From Tetrapyrgos nigripes (Eukaryota; Basidiomycota; Agaricomycetes; Agaricales; Campanellaceae), in NCBI GenBank assembly GCA_013368315.1, contig JAACJM010000013.1:496001-560000 (forward strand): 64,000 nucleotides of DNA. Reading direction: 5' to 3'. The notes under the pieces were generated by a model. That model did not search any database. It worked only from the letters and a program-made list of their open reading frames with translations, and was not told where the DNA came from. Made by a program: the position numbers and the translations under genes. Shown here one piece after another: positions 1 to 11,708 of this stretch; position 1 is the first letter of the stretch, and every line of letters starts with the position of its first letter.

Positions 1-55
1 GAGGCTTCAAGCAATATCTGAGGGTTCCCTCACTCTGACATCTTCATTGTCAACC

Positions 56-1726
56 ATGGCAAAGGGCCCTCATATCTCGCCTTTTTTGTCCTGCATTTCG
101 GCGATCTCGCTGTTCCTCAGTGTCCTCAACACGACGGCCCTGGATATAACCGGACGGAAACGAAGCCTTTCAAGCAATCAAAACTCAAAAAGAGACGCGT
201 CTGGTACTTTTGGAAATGGAAGTCTTGCGTTGGCAAATATTGCAGATGTGCAGTATCTGGGGAATGTGACTTTAGGGGGCAAGAATTTCGAGGTGTTGAT
301 TGATACTGACAGGTGAGTTTGGCATTTCTTCTTATCGAGAAATCCTAAAATCGCCTTTAGCGTTGATCTTTACGTCGTCGGGGACGTTCCAGGGACGAAG
401 GATCTTGGTATTCCCTTGAACCTCAGCTATGCGGACCGCGCAGACATAGCAGGGAACATCAGTACTGCACAGTTGCAATTTGACGGATACTCCATCCAAG
501 ACCAGGCGTACCGTAGGTTTACATTCTTCTCATAACCACTTCTATCTCATATATCTGCATCCTTCAGTCAGAGTCAATCATACTGATGACTCCCTCTCTG
601 GCGTCCTTGGGTTGGGTCCTACCAAACTTTCCGATATCCGCAACCTCGTTAATTCCAGTGCCGGAGACCCCATGATTAACCGAATCTTTCAACAGAACTC
701 CAGCACTCCAAATTACATTACCTTTCTACTCTCTCGAAATGCGTCCATCGAAGGCAATAACCTGCTGTCCTCAGATGGGTATTATCCAGCCCAGCTGACC
801 ATTGGAGATATTATTCCTGGATTGGAAGGCATCAATAACGCACCAAAGCTCCAAGCACTAGAGGACCAGAAAACCTTCGGTGGTACTTGGGTGACACTAC
901 TGGACGCAGATGGGATCATAGGGCTTGATGGAAAAAGGATTAATACAACAACGATGGTTCAAAACGTCACCGCAGGAACCGAAGAGCAGTTGCGAGTGTT
1001 GCTGGATACGGGAACCTCTTTGCCTCAGTTGCCCGCACACATTGTCGATGCAATTTATGGAAAAATTCCTGGAGCCAAGTTTATCCAAAACGGAGGTGAC
1101 ATACGACCGGATTTGGACGTTTACACCAACTTTTGGAGGATTCCCTGTAATCAGGAAGTGAACGTTTCCTTCATATTCAGTTCTCAAGAATTTCCCGTTG
1201 CGCCCCTGGATCTCTCTTCGGAAGTTGGGATGGATAAAGATAGTGTGGATATCTGCATTGCTACTGTAAGTCCTTTGTTCATACAACGACCTTTCAGCAC
1301 TAATCATTCGCCATCACGCTTGTCATAGTTCCAACAAGTTGACCCTAGTGTTGCGGAGGATCCAGGCTCTGGAGCTCATGATATGGTACTCGGAATGGCG
1401 TTTTGTAAGTCCTCTCCAGGTTCTTGTCATTGCGAGTGGGTTTATGACGCCCTCCAGTACGAAACGTCTACGCACTCTTCAACTACGGCGATTTTGTTGA
1501 CAATTCTACCTCCAGGACTTCGGCTCCCTATATCCAATTCTTGACAATCTCCGACAAAGCCAAGATACACCAAGATTTTGTCAATGCGAGACTAAGTGGC
1601 GGAAACTCTACGTCAAGTGGTTCCAACTCGGGGCACGGTAGCTCAGTAACGGCTATATCAGAGATCCTTGCGTTGGGTCTGTCTGCTTTGATGATGGTCT
1701 TTGGGGCAGCTGGAGCGGCTTTGTGA
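56..1726 (+). CDS. GPI-anchored pepsin-type (A1) aspartic protease homologue with a degenerate active site
   Basis: Five exons (56-312, 361-512, 568-1265, 1329-1404, 1458-1726), 483 aa. The first ATG at 56 opens a signal peptide, and the last 25-30 residues form a Ser/Gly-rich stretch plus hydrophobic tail typical of a GPI signal, so a cell-surface location is expected. The A1 fold is recognisable: a second catalytic motif LLDTGTSLPQLP, and near the C-terminus GMAFLRNVYALFNYGDF. Across intron 1 the first catalytic triad reads D-T-D-S instead of D-T-G-S, and the flap that should read Y-G-x-G reads YADRADIAG. The neighbour downstream keeps both motifs. I infer that this copy is weakly active or inactive; the reading frame is otherwise intact. 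It is the tandem paralogue of the gene at 2545. Confidence 0.85.
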
Positions 1727-2544
1727 TGAGTCGTAAGTGTTGTATGTGGATTGGGATTTTGTTCTAGACAGTGAAAAGCTGCATGCAGTAACGTGTAGCT
1801 TGAAGCTCTCAGAGCACTCGGTACGGCCCGTCTTTCACCCTTTGCGGCCACGAATAGAAGTCTAGCATAGTATTGTATTCTGTATGTCAGATGTAGTTTT
1901 ATTAGAGTCGTCAGTACTGAAGCCTGTTGAAGCAAAAGACGTTGGAGTGCGCAGTCGATGCATGATACTTATATCGCGCCGAGCAGCATATATGAGCGGT
2001 CCTGTGGTTGGAGGCTGTCGGCTTGTATATCTTTCAGTGACACAGTTGGACTCATGCAGTACAAAATTACAAGATCTTTCGACGGAAAAAAGTTCTCAGG
2101 ATAACTTACGCGTGCTCTTCCACTTGTCTTCCACCGACCGCGACCACAGCAAATTTCAAAAGCCCACTATTTTTGATCAGATACAGGCCTGTACATCGGA
2201 GAGTCTCAGTTCGATATAGCGTTCTCTCTTCTTGTTACCTAAGCCTTCTCAAGCTTAACTCAGCCTTAAGACCAATATTCAAAGTTAAAACTACGATACG
2301 CCAAACTCCATTTCTCTCCACCAACGCTTGTACAAGCTTGTATGGACCATTTTTACCGCGGAGGCAGAAAAGTCAGGAGTAATGAGCACTGAGTACTGCT
2401 GAGTTTCGGCTTATTTTTAGAGCCCTATGGTTGATCTCTGGCTCAGGGTCTAGTACAGGCAGCGCAGCGTTCCAAAGTGGGCTTCGACGGACTAATAAAA
2501 GCCTCCAAGTAACGACTGACGGATTCCCTCAACCCTTGGACATG
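1727..2544. other. Intergenic spacer between the two aspartic protease genes
   Basis: About 820 bases with no convincing gene. It must hold the 3' end of the first protease gene and the promoter of the second. The reading frame of the second gene continues upstream without an ATG, so the chosen start is the ATG at 2545 (with another at 2542). I see no tRNA or transposon signature. Confidence 0.6.
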
Positions 2545-4203
2545 ATGGCGAAAGGCTCCTATCCCAACTCTCGCTCCTCCTTCGTATTAGCGATCTCGCT
2601 TCTCCTCTTCGCCAGCAATTCGACGGCACTAGATATCGTTGGGCGGTACAAAGCATTTTCAAGCCATCCTCTCCTGAGAAGAGACGCCTCTGGTTCATTT
2701 GGAAACGGAAGTCTTGCCCTGTCCAATATTGGGGATGTGGAATACCTCGGCAATGTGAATCTAGGTGGTAAGAATTTCGATGTACTGATTGATACTGGGA
2801 GGTGAGATTAGGATCTCCCTTTCATTCGAAGTTGTCTAACTTGTCTTTCAGTGTGGATCTTTACGTTGTCGGAGATCCCGGAAATACAAAGGACCTTGAT
2901 ATCCCTGTGAACCTTACCTATGGTGATGGGTCAGTGGTAGGGTCTGTCAGTACCGCAGAGTTGCAATTCGACGGGTACACTGTCGAGGACCAGGCGTTTC
3001 GTAAGTGCATCCCATTTCTCGGTATCGTTTCAATTACTCATGAACTTCTATTAGTCAAGGCTAAACATAGCGATGACACTCTAGCTGGTGTCCTCGGGCT
3101 GGGTCCCAGCACCTTTTCAACCATCAAGGAGCTCCTCAATTCCAGTGCCGGAGACCCCGCTCTTGACCGAATCTTTCGACAAAACACCAGTACACCGAAT
3201 TACATCACATTTCTACTGTCTCGAAACGCTTCCTCTGAAAGCTCTGTACCCCTATCAGGAGGATACTACCCAGGCCAGCTGACTATAGGAACAGTTATTC
3301 CCGGATTGGAGGCGGTTAATAACGCACCCAAGCTTCCGGCATTACAGGACGGAGATACTTACATTGGCACTTGGTTAACAATGTTGGATGCGAATGGTAT
3401 CATAGGGCCCGATGGACAGAAGATTAACACGACGACTATCGTCAAAAATGTCACAGCAGGAACTGAAAACCAACTGCGAACCCTATTGGACACGGGAACA
3501 TCGTTACCTCAGTTGCCTGCATACATTGCTGACTCCATTTATGGAGCAATCTCTGGTGCTACTTTCATTCAAAACGGAGCAGATCTACACCCGTATTTGA
3601 GGTCTTTCACCAACTTCTGGAGGGTTCCTTGTGACCAGGAAGTGAATGCCACATTCATTTTCGGTGGTCAAGAATTCCCCATTGCGCCTTTGGACCTTAC
3701 GTCGGATATAGGGCTGACGGATAGAAAGAACGTCGAAATTTGTGTGGCTAATGCAAGTCACCCGTTTTGTACCTCTGTGTCGTTTGCTAATTCTAACTCA
3801 TTTGCATTTAGTTCCAACAAACCGATGCCAGCATTTCGGGAGATGCAGGATTTGGAGCTTTCGATATGATTCTTGGAATGGCCTTCTGTAAGCACTTTCG
3901 AATTCCTTGAAGCAACTCTGCAGATTCTTATTCTTTCTCCTAGTGCGAAATTCCTACGCACTCTTCAACTATGGCGATTTTGTAGATGGTTCTACCGCCA
4001 ATACTGCAGCTCCTTATATTCAACTCCTATCAATCTCCGACAAAGCCAAGATACATCAAGACTTTGTCAATGCCAGACTTACTGGTGGCCCCTCCACCGG
4101 GAACTCGGGTGGTTCCAACTCTGGCTCAACCACCGGTATTCCGGAAATCCTTGCGTCGGTTGTATCTGCCTTGGTGATTGTGTTTGGAGCCGTTTTGTTA
4201 TGA
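2545..4203 (+). CDS. GPI-anchored pepsin-type (A1) aspartic protease
   Basis: Five exons (2545-2801, 2852-3000, 3055-3752, 3812-3887, 3944-4203), 479 aa; the ATG at 2542 would add one residue. An N-terminal signal peptide is followed by a first catalytic motif that splices to VLIDTGS, a canonical flap TYGDGSVVG, a second catalytic motif LLDTGTSLPQLP, and the GMAF...YALFNYGDF C-terminal block. It ends in a Gly/Ser-rich linker and a hydrophobic GPI-type tail, so it is expected at the plasma membrane or wall as an extracellular endopeptidase. Intron positions match the upstream paralogue exactly. The third intron here starts with GC (AAT|gcaagt) where the paralogue has GT, making it a GC-AG intron. 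Confidence 0.9.
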
Positions 4204-4843
4204 TCTCAGATGTTCGACTCAGATGAAGCTGGATCTAGATTGGCAGGAGTTTTTCATTGTTGCGTCGATGCTAATTTATGTATTCTACTACAACCGAGTC
4301 GGACTACTTACGACCGTTACGCTCATTGCGATTGGGGACAAGAAACCTTTCATTGCTATTGTCTCTAGGCTAATTAACAAATGCAAACAGCTTCAGCCAT
4401 TATAAATACTGTACATGTTAGATGAAGATCCTAATGATGCGAAAACATAAGATAACAAGTGATAGCAAAGCGACGACAGATCATGGGCATGAAGGATGGG
4501 GAGCTGGGGGAATTGCAACGTGGTGAGGATGAGAGTATGATGTGAACAGGCAAACAGAAGCTGAGGGAAGGAGGTTTGGGGACTGATGAGCTTGAGGGGG
4601 GTGAGGGTGTGATTACCATAATGGAATATACATGAGCATGCAAGTTATGGCCAAGATTTAGAATTACAAATGAACAAAGGAGATTAGGAAAAAACAGTAC
4701 GACGAAAGGGAACAAAGATTGCTTGGGAAGCGTTCCTGAACGCGAACGTTGATACGAAGATATTTTAACGAGAAAAGGATGCATTGTCCGTTGTTCATAA
4801 TCATGCCAAAATCCAAGGAAGGCCATTCCAGATGCAGGGACTT
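4204..4843. other. Spacer between convergent genes
   Basis: About 640 bases between the stop of the second protease and the stop of the Mps1-like kinase on the other strand. It should hold both 3' UTRs. The stretch near 4500-4620 is purine-rich. I see no gene in it. Confidence 0.6.
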
Positions 4844-7800
4844 CTAGTCTTTTTGCTTCCCTTGCTGGACGAGCCTGAGTTCCTTGATGAGTCGCTGTAA
4901 CAAGATATGAGTATATTACAGATAAAGAGCAGCAAAACATGATTTACCTCGCCCTCCTTTAACAGAGTTTCAGAGTCCAGCTTGATGCAGTCGTCCGGTT
5001 CCTTGATGGACTTTTGTCCAAGGAGAATACCATACTTCAACAACTGCCGCATGTAATGTGGATCGATAGCCGCTTGGTCCTCCTCCAAGATGTCGAATAA
5101 ACTGACGTCAGTCTTGGGAACCTCTGCAAGTGGAAAAAAGTAGTCAGTTTTGTCGTTCTCAGCAGAGCCGCAAAGGAAACTGACCTGTGACCTTTTCCTC
5201 CATAGCCAGCCAGCCCTGGTTCAACAATTCAGGAATCATCTTCCTCTCCTTTGGGGCCCTTTCAAGACATGCTTTCATCGTCTCAATGACATCTGATCGC
5301 ACGCGAACCTTCAGATGGTCGAGTTTCTTTCCCTGCTGGGATGGAGAGGAAGACCGTGAAATTGGCGCATTTGGGATAGAGTATTCAGGGTATTCGATGA
5401 CATAGCTGGGATCAGGAATTGCTTTCATCTTTTGAATCGGGGTGTACTGGTAGAAAGGAGGGTGCCCGTAGATCATCTGGTAGAGAATACATCCCAAAGA
5501 CCAGACGTCACTTGAACGTCCGACCTTCAGACGTCTCATGCCTTCGGGGAGCTCGATGGCCTCTGGTGACATGTAATTAATCGTGCCAATCTGAAGGAAT
5601 GTCAACATGGACCTAGTCCTAGAGAATCTTGAAGAACGAACCTGATGTTCCCTCTGAATGTTCGTCGTGTCATTGGCAATGGCATTTGCGATACCAAAGT
5701 CAATTAGCTTAAGCTGCCCTTTCGCAATCACAAAGTTGGCTGGCTTGAGATCCGAATGGACAATCTTCTCGTCGTGAATCACTTGGACGGCTTGCAACAT
5801 CTAAATTCGAAATGAGACCAATCTGCAAACGGCAAAACAAAGTGACACATACCTGTTGCCAATAGTACGCAACCCAAATCATGTCCAAAGCTTGTCCAGC
5901 CCTCTCAGCTATCAGCCTGGCCAGATCGATTTCAGCGCATTCCATAAGCATCATCAAAGACCCTTTGCCGCCAGGTGCTGGGATTTTGACTTCACTGTCA
6001 ATCAGGCGGATGATCCTTTTGTTGCCTTCCAGCCGCCGCAATAGATGAAGTTCATTGATGTACCCGTTGAGAGTTTCCTGGTCAGTCTTCTCGAGAACAA
6101 CACGCTTCAAAGCGTAAATTTCGTTGGTATTGCTGAGGACACGCCAGACCTTTGACGAGCCTCCTTTACCGAGCAAGTCCAGTCTGGCGTAGAACCTCTT
6201 ATTTACCTTGAAGTGGGTATTATTATTAGAGTCGGAACCTTGATACCGTCCAGCATTAGCATTCCCACTCACAGAGACATTTCTACTGGGGGCGGCAGTC
6301 GACACGGATTGTCGTTGGCTTTGGGCAGGAACAGGCTGGGACTGCGGGCGAGGGATTGCTGGACCGGCAACAGAGACGCCGATAAGGTTGTAGTTTGACC
6401 CGGAACCACTGTCCCTGCGTTCTGCTTGATGTCGAACCTCTCGATATCCGCCGCCAACAGAGATGTCAATGCCACCATTATCTCTCTCGTCAGGAGCCCA
6501 GGAGTTCATAGCCTCTCCATGAGACCTCCCTGCCTGAGAGCTTCCCCTTAAGCCATCACTAGTCGTGCTTGGCTCAGGTGCTGTAGGACTTCTACGATGC
6601 TTCGAGGAAGCACCGTCGGTATATTCCTGTGGCATGCGGCTGGAGTTGGAGGACGAAACAAAGTGCTTTGCCGAAGGTGACAGACGTCTTGGAATAGCAC
6701 CATTCGCGGAAGTTGGAGAACGACGTGAAGGGTCGGCAGCAGCGAGGTTTGAAGACGGCTGTGATGATGAATACTGCGCACCACTGCGCACCGTGTCAGA
6801 GTCTCTACGCCTATGTGAAGAGTGAGCAGTTGGGGAAGAGGATCGCCGGCGAGCTGGACGAAAAAAGACATCAGTGAGTACACCCCGAATAGGCTGCTGT
6901 GAACTGACCATGATCCACTTCTGGGACTTCCAGTTCTTCAACTGGGGATGATTTTCTGGAAGGAATCACGGGCAGCTCGCGTCTCAGGCCGAGACTAGTG
7001 CCAGGTCTTGAAGCTGATCGGGCAGGAGGAGGAGGAGCTGCTGGTTGAGAGGCTTGACGAACGCCTTCCACCTCAAAGTCTAGTAGGATATTAGGAACAT
7101 ATTGCAGAACGCATACATCGTACACTCACATAATGCATCACTTAGACTAGCAGACCTTCGTGGACGAGGGCCACCCGATGAGTTTAGCGGCAAAGCGCCA
7201 AGGCTGGCGGCCGCTTGAAGACGTGAAAGCCTTGGTGCATCAACATCGGGCTCTTCTGCAAGACATGAGTAAGAGACAAGTCGAGGTAATATGCAAGTAA
7301 ACTCACCAGGGTCGGTATCGTCTCCTGCGATAACAGTTGGATGTCCTGGAATATGTCCACCGCTCACATAACCAGCGTTCACATCTTGTCCTGCATCACT
7401 TTCTTCTTCCGTACCAGCCTCGGAGATCCTGGAGTAATGAAGTATCGAGCCTGTTGACTTAGAAGGCTTGGAGCTACGAGCAGGAGCTGCCGGCAACAAG
7501 CGCTGAACCTCGCCCAAGGGGCGAGATCCATTTGTCGAAAGAGAACCATAAGCGGTGCGCGCTGGAAGACTAGACCGTGACGGGCCTGCTCCAGGAGAGA
7601 CATTGGAGTAGGCCTCGGACGTAGAGTGCCGAGGACCATACAACTCGTCGACACCGGGGGCATCATGTGTCCCGCGAGCAATGTTCTCCTTCTCCTCTGA
7701 CTCGTAGTCAGACAGAGGCTGCAGCTTATTCGACAGTTCGTCTGTATTCCGTTTACGACGTTGTTGCTCAGTGGCTATTCGACGAGTAGGGAAACGGATT

Positions 7801-8255
7801 GGACCAGCATCGTTGGTATTGGTGGTGGAAGTACCAGCTGTTGAAGAGCCGGAGGTCAACACAGGACCAGACGCGGTTCGGTGGAAAGATCGTGCTGGGT
7901 TGGAAGCAATAACCTGTTCCCGTTCTGAAGCAGCGGTGGAAGGTCCATTCAGGACGGTGTACGCGCTTTCTGACCGAGACAATGAACCGCGACGGGGAGG
8001 GGTAGGCGAGTCGAGGAAGGAAGCGGCCACGGTAGCTTGCAAAAGTTTACTGGCAGCTTTGGGAGGAGGGTCGTCTTGTTCGACATCGGTAGGTGGCGTA
8101 GAGTGGTTTGATTTGAGGGAGCCTTTTGAGTTTCGGATGAGGTTGCCGTCGTTGTCCATGGTGTACTGGAATGAGACGTCTTCAATGACCGAGTCCTCGT
8201 CTCCTGGAGAGTCCAGACTCTTTCTTGGTGGCGGGGGCGGCGAGCTGAGGGCCAT
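4844..8255 (-). CDS. mps1: Mps1/TTK-family dual-specificity spindle checkpoint kinase
   Basis: Eight exons (8255-7307, 7255-7130, 7079-6909, 6853-5853, 5800-5642, 5590-5185, 5123-4948, 4894-4844) give 1012 aa. The ATG at 8255 is the first in frame. Residues 1 to about 630 are low-complexity, rich in Ser, Pro and Arg, as in fungal Mps1. The C-terminal kinase has the Gly loop GKGGSSKV, the VAIK-type Lys in YALKRV, the Mps1-typical catalytic loop HSDLKPANF (HSD in place of HRD), LIDFG, and the activation/P+1 segment GTINYMSPEAI, followed by DVWSLGCILYQMIYG. Known role of the family: kinetochore phosphorylation in the spindle assembly checkpoint and, in yeasts, spindle-pole duplication. The splice joins keep frame throughout. 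Confidence 0.93.
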
Positions 8256-8504
8256 GGTGGAATTGATGGACGTCGGAAGAAAGACGTTTTCACCAAGCAA
8301 CCACGAGGCGCCTCTCCGGTTCAACAACACGATCACGTGTGCCTGACGCGGTCATTATATAATCAATGTCAATGATGCAGGCTCTCGTGACCGGTCCAGA
8401 TCATACACAAGTTTCCATTACAGATTCTACAAAGTGGCTAGCACTACCAGCAAAGGAATGTTGTCTAAACGCGAAAATCCCAAAAAAGAGCGAAAAAAAG
8501 GGTA

Positions 8505-9881
8505 TCATCCAATTCTAACCCTAGTCCCAATTTCCTTTAACAAAACCTGCCCATGCTGCGGCGTAAACCCATCGCATTCTACAATAGCTATCTCCTTCAT
8601 AGTTTCCTCCGGAATATATCGATCTGTATACTTGACCCTCGAAATCAGGGTATCGACAATCATTTCTCCACTGAGTCGATGACAGTTGTGCAACTCCAAC
8701 GTCTTCAAACGAGGAAGTCGGATCTGGTGTGTCGGTGCTGGCGACAGACACGGGTCTATCTCCCCTTCATCCCCTACGCCCTTGGGCATAAAGGGACGCA
8801 ACAACCTGATCACCGTATTCGACATGTCCGACGCAACAATCAAGAAATCCTCCAACTCTGTCAACCGGTCGAACACCCAGATAAAGTCCTTCGTCCTCAT
8901 ATCACTAAAGTCCATCTCGAGCGTTTTAATGGGAGGATTGCATCTGGTAATCAGGTTACGCAGACCCATTCCGGTAGCACGGTCGCTCGATGGACTCTGA
9001 GAAAAGTCGTGCGCGTCGTCCTCGCTATCCCCAGCCTCATGGTAATCACCTGGCAGTCTAAAATCGACATTTAGGTGGCAAAGGTAGAGTTCGCTGAGTT
9101 TTGGAGTGATGATAGATGACAGAATCTGACGCGTCATGCATGTGCTCCGGAGCTGAAGGGTTTTTAGACTGGGAAGGGAAACAATCGGTAGGACATCACG
9201 GGAATGGTTGTCCTGATGGATGAGTCCTGTCAAGCAAAATGTTTGGACGCATGGGCAGGATCTGAGGAAGTGAAGGATTTCGGAGGCTTTGGGATGTGTG
9301 GAAAGACAGTGCTCCGTGATACTGATAGAGGTGAATCGGAGAGGATGAAGATGCTCGGGGATCTTCGACAGAAGGACATGCATATTGATCCGGTTGGGCC
9401 ACAGTGGAGAGTAAGGGCTGAAGGTGGATACGGCTGAGCTGCTCATATCATCGGCATATTCTTTGTCGCAAACGCTGACAGAAAGATCATTGAGAGTGTC
9501 CAGACGAGAAATCACGTCTGGAAGATACACAGTCTCTTCATGATCTCCCGAAATGACGAGTTCGCCCCAACGATGTATGACGGGAAGGAAAGGCGATAAC
9601 AAGGACAGTATGTTGTCAGCGGAATGGAGGTGCAGCCTCACATTGAAATGGAGAGGCGCAGATTGCTTTATCCAGAGCTGAGCTTGTGCAAGTAGAGCAG
9701 CCGGGGCCCTCTCGTCGTCAAGGAGGATATACTGCCACACACGTGGCGAGGACAGGATTACTCGCCTCCAAAAACCGCATACGAGAGACAAAGTGAGAGG
9801 CGCCAGATGGTCGAGAGCTGCACAAAAGGTAAAGGTCTCGATGAGAAGCTCTGCGGGGAGACTGGAAATGGGCGCAGACAT
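8505..9881 (-). CDS. F-box protein with leucine-rich C-terminal region
   Basis: Single exon, 458 aa, starting at the ATG at 9881. The N-terminus reads ISSLPAELLIETFTFC followed by LTLSLVCGFWRRVILS and PRVWQYI, the usual fungal F-box layout (about residues 5-50). The remainder has irregular Leu-rich stretches such as SLPSLKTLQLRS and PRLKTLELHNC, typical of agaricomycete F-box/LRR-like proteins. Known role: substrate receptor of SCF ubiquitin ligases; the substrate cannot be inferred. It is divergent from the eS19 gene. The 250-base gap to the Mps1 start shows no other gene. Confidence 0.85.
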   Translation of the reverse strand: MSAPISSLPAELLIETFTFCAALDHLAPLTLSLVCGFWRRVILSSPRVWQYILLDDERAPAALLAQAQLWIKQSAPLHFNVRLHLHSADNILSLLSPFLPVIHRWGELVISGDHEETVYLPDVISRLDTLNDLSVSVCDKEYADDMSSSAVSTFSPYSPLWPNRINMHVLLSKIPEHLHPLRFTSISITEHCLSTHPKASEILHFLRSCPCVQTFCLTGLIHQDNHSRDVLPIVSLPSLKTLQLRSTCMTRQILSSIITPKLSELYLCHLNVDFRLPGDYHEAGDSEDDAHDFSQSPSSDRATGMGLRNLITRCNPPIKTLEMDFSDMRTKDFIWVFDRLTELEDFLIVASDMSNTVIRLLRPFMPKGVGDEGEIDPCLSPAPTHQIRLPRLKTLELHNCHRLSGEMIVDTLISRVKYTDRYIPEETMKEIAIVECDGFTPQHGQVLLKEIGTRVRIG

Positions 9882-10244
9882 GGTTGGTAAAAGCCTCGAG
9901 GTCAACAAGGTCCGTTATAACAACATGCGCGTGGGAAGCATGAGTATTCTTGACGACGGGCATCGCTCTCCTCCAATAGGCAGTACTTCTCAAAGAATGT
10001 CCATTCAACTACGACAGGGAGATCCTCGTATGCTCTCCAGAGGCTGATCATGAGGAGGTTACGATGGAAATCTACCAAAAATAAATTTTCCAATTGACCC
10101 AGACTCTCAATTTTAGAACTGTATAGTTGTTGCGGCATTTACCGAAAGTGTAGACTCACCAATCCACACTGTAAACACAAAGTCGTGTAATCGTCGCCCG
10201 AGTCAAGACCCGCCCTCCCTTTCCTCAAAAACTCAAAATTCACC
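9882..10244. promoter_or_regulatory. Shared upstream region of the F-box gene (-) and eS19 gene (+)
   Basis: A 363-base region between divergent start codons must hold both promoters and 5' UTRs. Short CT-rich tracts lie just upstream of the eS19 ATG (around 10208-10225), as is common for ribosomal protein genes. No defined operator is claimed. Confidence 0.45.
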
Positions 10245-10834
10245 ATGCCGGGAGTCAGAGACGTCAGGTCAGTCTCAACTCTCCAAAAACTCGCATTCTC
10301 TCCTTAACATTTTTTGTGTCTTTAGCGCAGACGCATTCATTGCCGCATATGCTTCCCACTTGAAACGTTCTGGCAAACTTGAGGTGCCAACATGGGCAGA
10401 CATTGTCAAGACCGGTGCTTACAAGGAACTCGCTCCCTATGACCCCGACTGGTACTACGTCCGTGCAGGTGCGTTTACAACTTTTTCATTTTTCATCAAA
10501 GTATCTGACATTTTGGTTCGGGACAGCTGCTGTCGCAAGACATATATACTTGCGAAAGGATGTTGGTATCGGTGCTCTGACAAAACTCCACGGTGGCCGT
10601 AACAGACGCGGTAACCGCCCCTCTCACCACGCTAACGCTTCTGCCGCCGTCCAACGCAAAATCTGCCAATCTTTAGAAAAGATTGGCGTCCTCGAACAAA
10701 CGGATAACGGTGGTCGTAGAATCTCCCAGGATGGTCAGCGGGATCTCGATCGGATTGCAACTGCTGTTGTTGAGGCTGCAAAGGAGGAGGAGGATGAAGA
10801 AGAGGAAGAGGAGATTGAGGAGGAAGAGGAGTAA
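10245..10834 (+). CDS. rps19: 40S ribosomal protein eS19 with acidic C-terminal tail
   Basis: Three exons (10245-10267, 10326-10468, 10527-10834), 157 aa. It begins [17 protein letters not shown] and contains the eS19 hallmarks [41 protein letters not shown] and [16 protein letters not shown]. The first coding exon is only 23 nt. Known role: structural protein of the small ribosomal subunit, needed for 18S rRNA maturation. The last 18 or so residues are almost all Glu/Asp, an extension beyond the usual family end of about 140-145 residues. Confidence 0.95.
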
Positions 10835-11708
10835 ATTTGCTCGTCTTTGGTGTTTTTGTCTTTGTTCGGGCTCCGCGGTCTATCGAGTCTTTGGCCGATA
10901 TTTCTATATACTGGGTCTTCGAATTCACGCGTCCCGCTGTACGCCCTCTATGCTTGCATGCCTCAAATAACTCATCATGTATGCATGTTCTACTAAAATA
11001 TCTTCCTTTATGCCTCTCCGTTATCCAGGTCCAGTTCCGTAAACCCGACCTTGTGCGACTTGCGCGGATAAGTGTATCTCTATGATGAACCGTCTTATTG
11101 ACAACACGGGAGAACGCATTTTGTGGTTGCTCCTCTGGGTCTTCTACTGCGTATCACTGCCTCACCAAGGAAAATTCGTGACCGTCGCCATATGCACAGG
11201 AAGCCTTGCGGCTTTAAGTGGAGGTAGTGGTAGCTTTTTCAATCATAGGCATCTAGAAGATTGCCTTGACGTACCAACCTTCCACCTGCCCTGCTGTTTC
11301 CCTTCTTTCAGAGGGTTCTGTTATCATTTGAGATGTATATCCAAGCTGGACAAGGCGCGACGCGACGCGTAAATTTCCTTTGCTTTGAGACGAGTAGTTC
11401 TTTGGTGTACTATAGTTACTGTGCTATCTTTTGCTGACCTCTAGTCTGCCTCTAGTACTCATTTTTTGGGCCTACCTTGCGGCCGTGCACGATGTACTTA
11501 GTCCTGTAGCTTCCTTTTGAATTCCCAAAAGTATTGATCACGACATTGCGGGGACCGAGGAATGTACACCATCCTTTCCAAATGAAGCCGGATCCCGAGC
11601 TTGTGATTCATGAGACTGTTTTCGGAAGGGTTGTGGGTCGCTTTCCATCAACCTTAGTCAACTGGACCTACCTGGCCGAAAGCAAGCCTTGCACCCCGCA
11701 TCTTAGGG
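10835..11708. other. Long spacer between eS19 and dephospho-CoA kinase
   Basis: About 870 bases containing the eS19 3' UTR and the promoter of the next gene. Open frames here are short and unlike any family I know. I see no tRNA or snoRNA structure by eye. Confidence 0.5.

Noticed and set aside
4480..4620. Purine-rich tract between convergent genes
   Set aside because: Ordinary low complexity in a 3' region; no periodic repeat or motif.
7771..8346. 191-residue open frame on the plus strand
   Set aside because: It is antisense to the Ser/Pro-rich exon 1 of the Mps1-like gene; low-complexity coding DNA often leaves long antisense frames. No domain seen.
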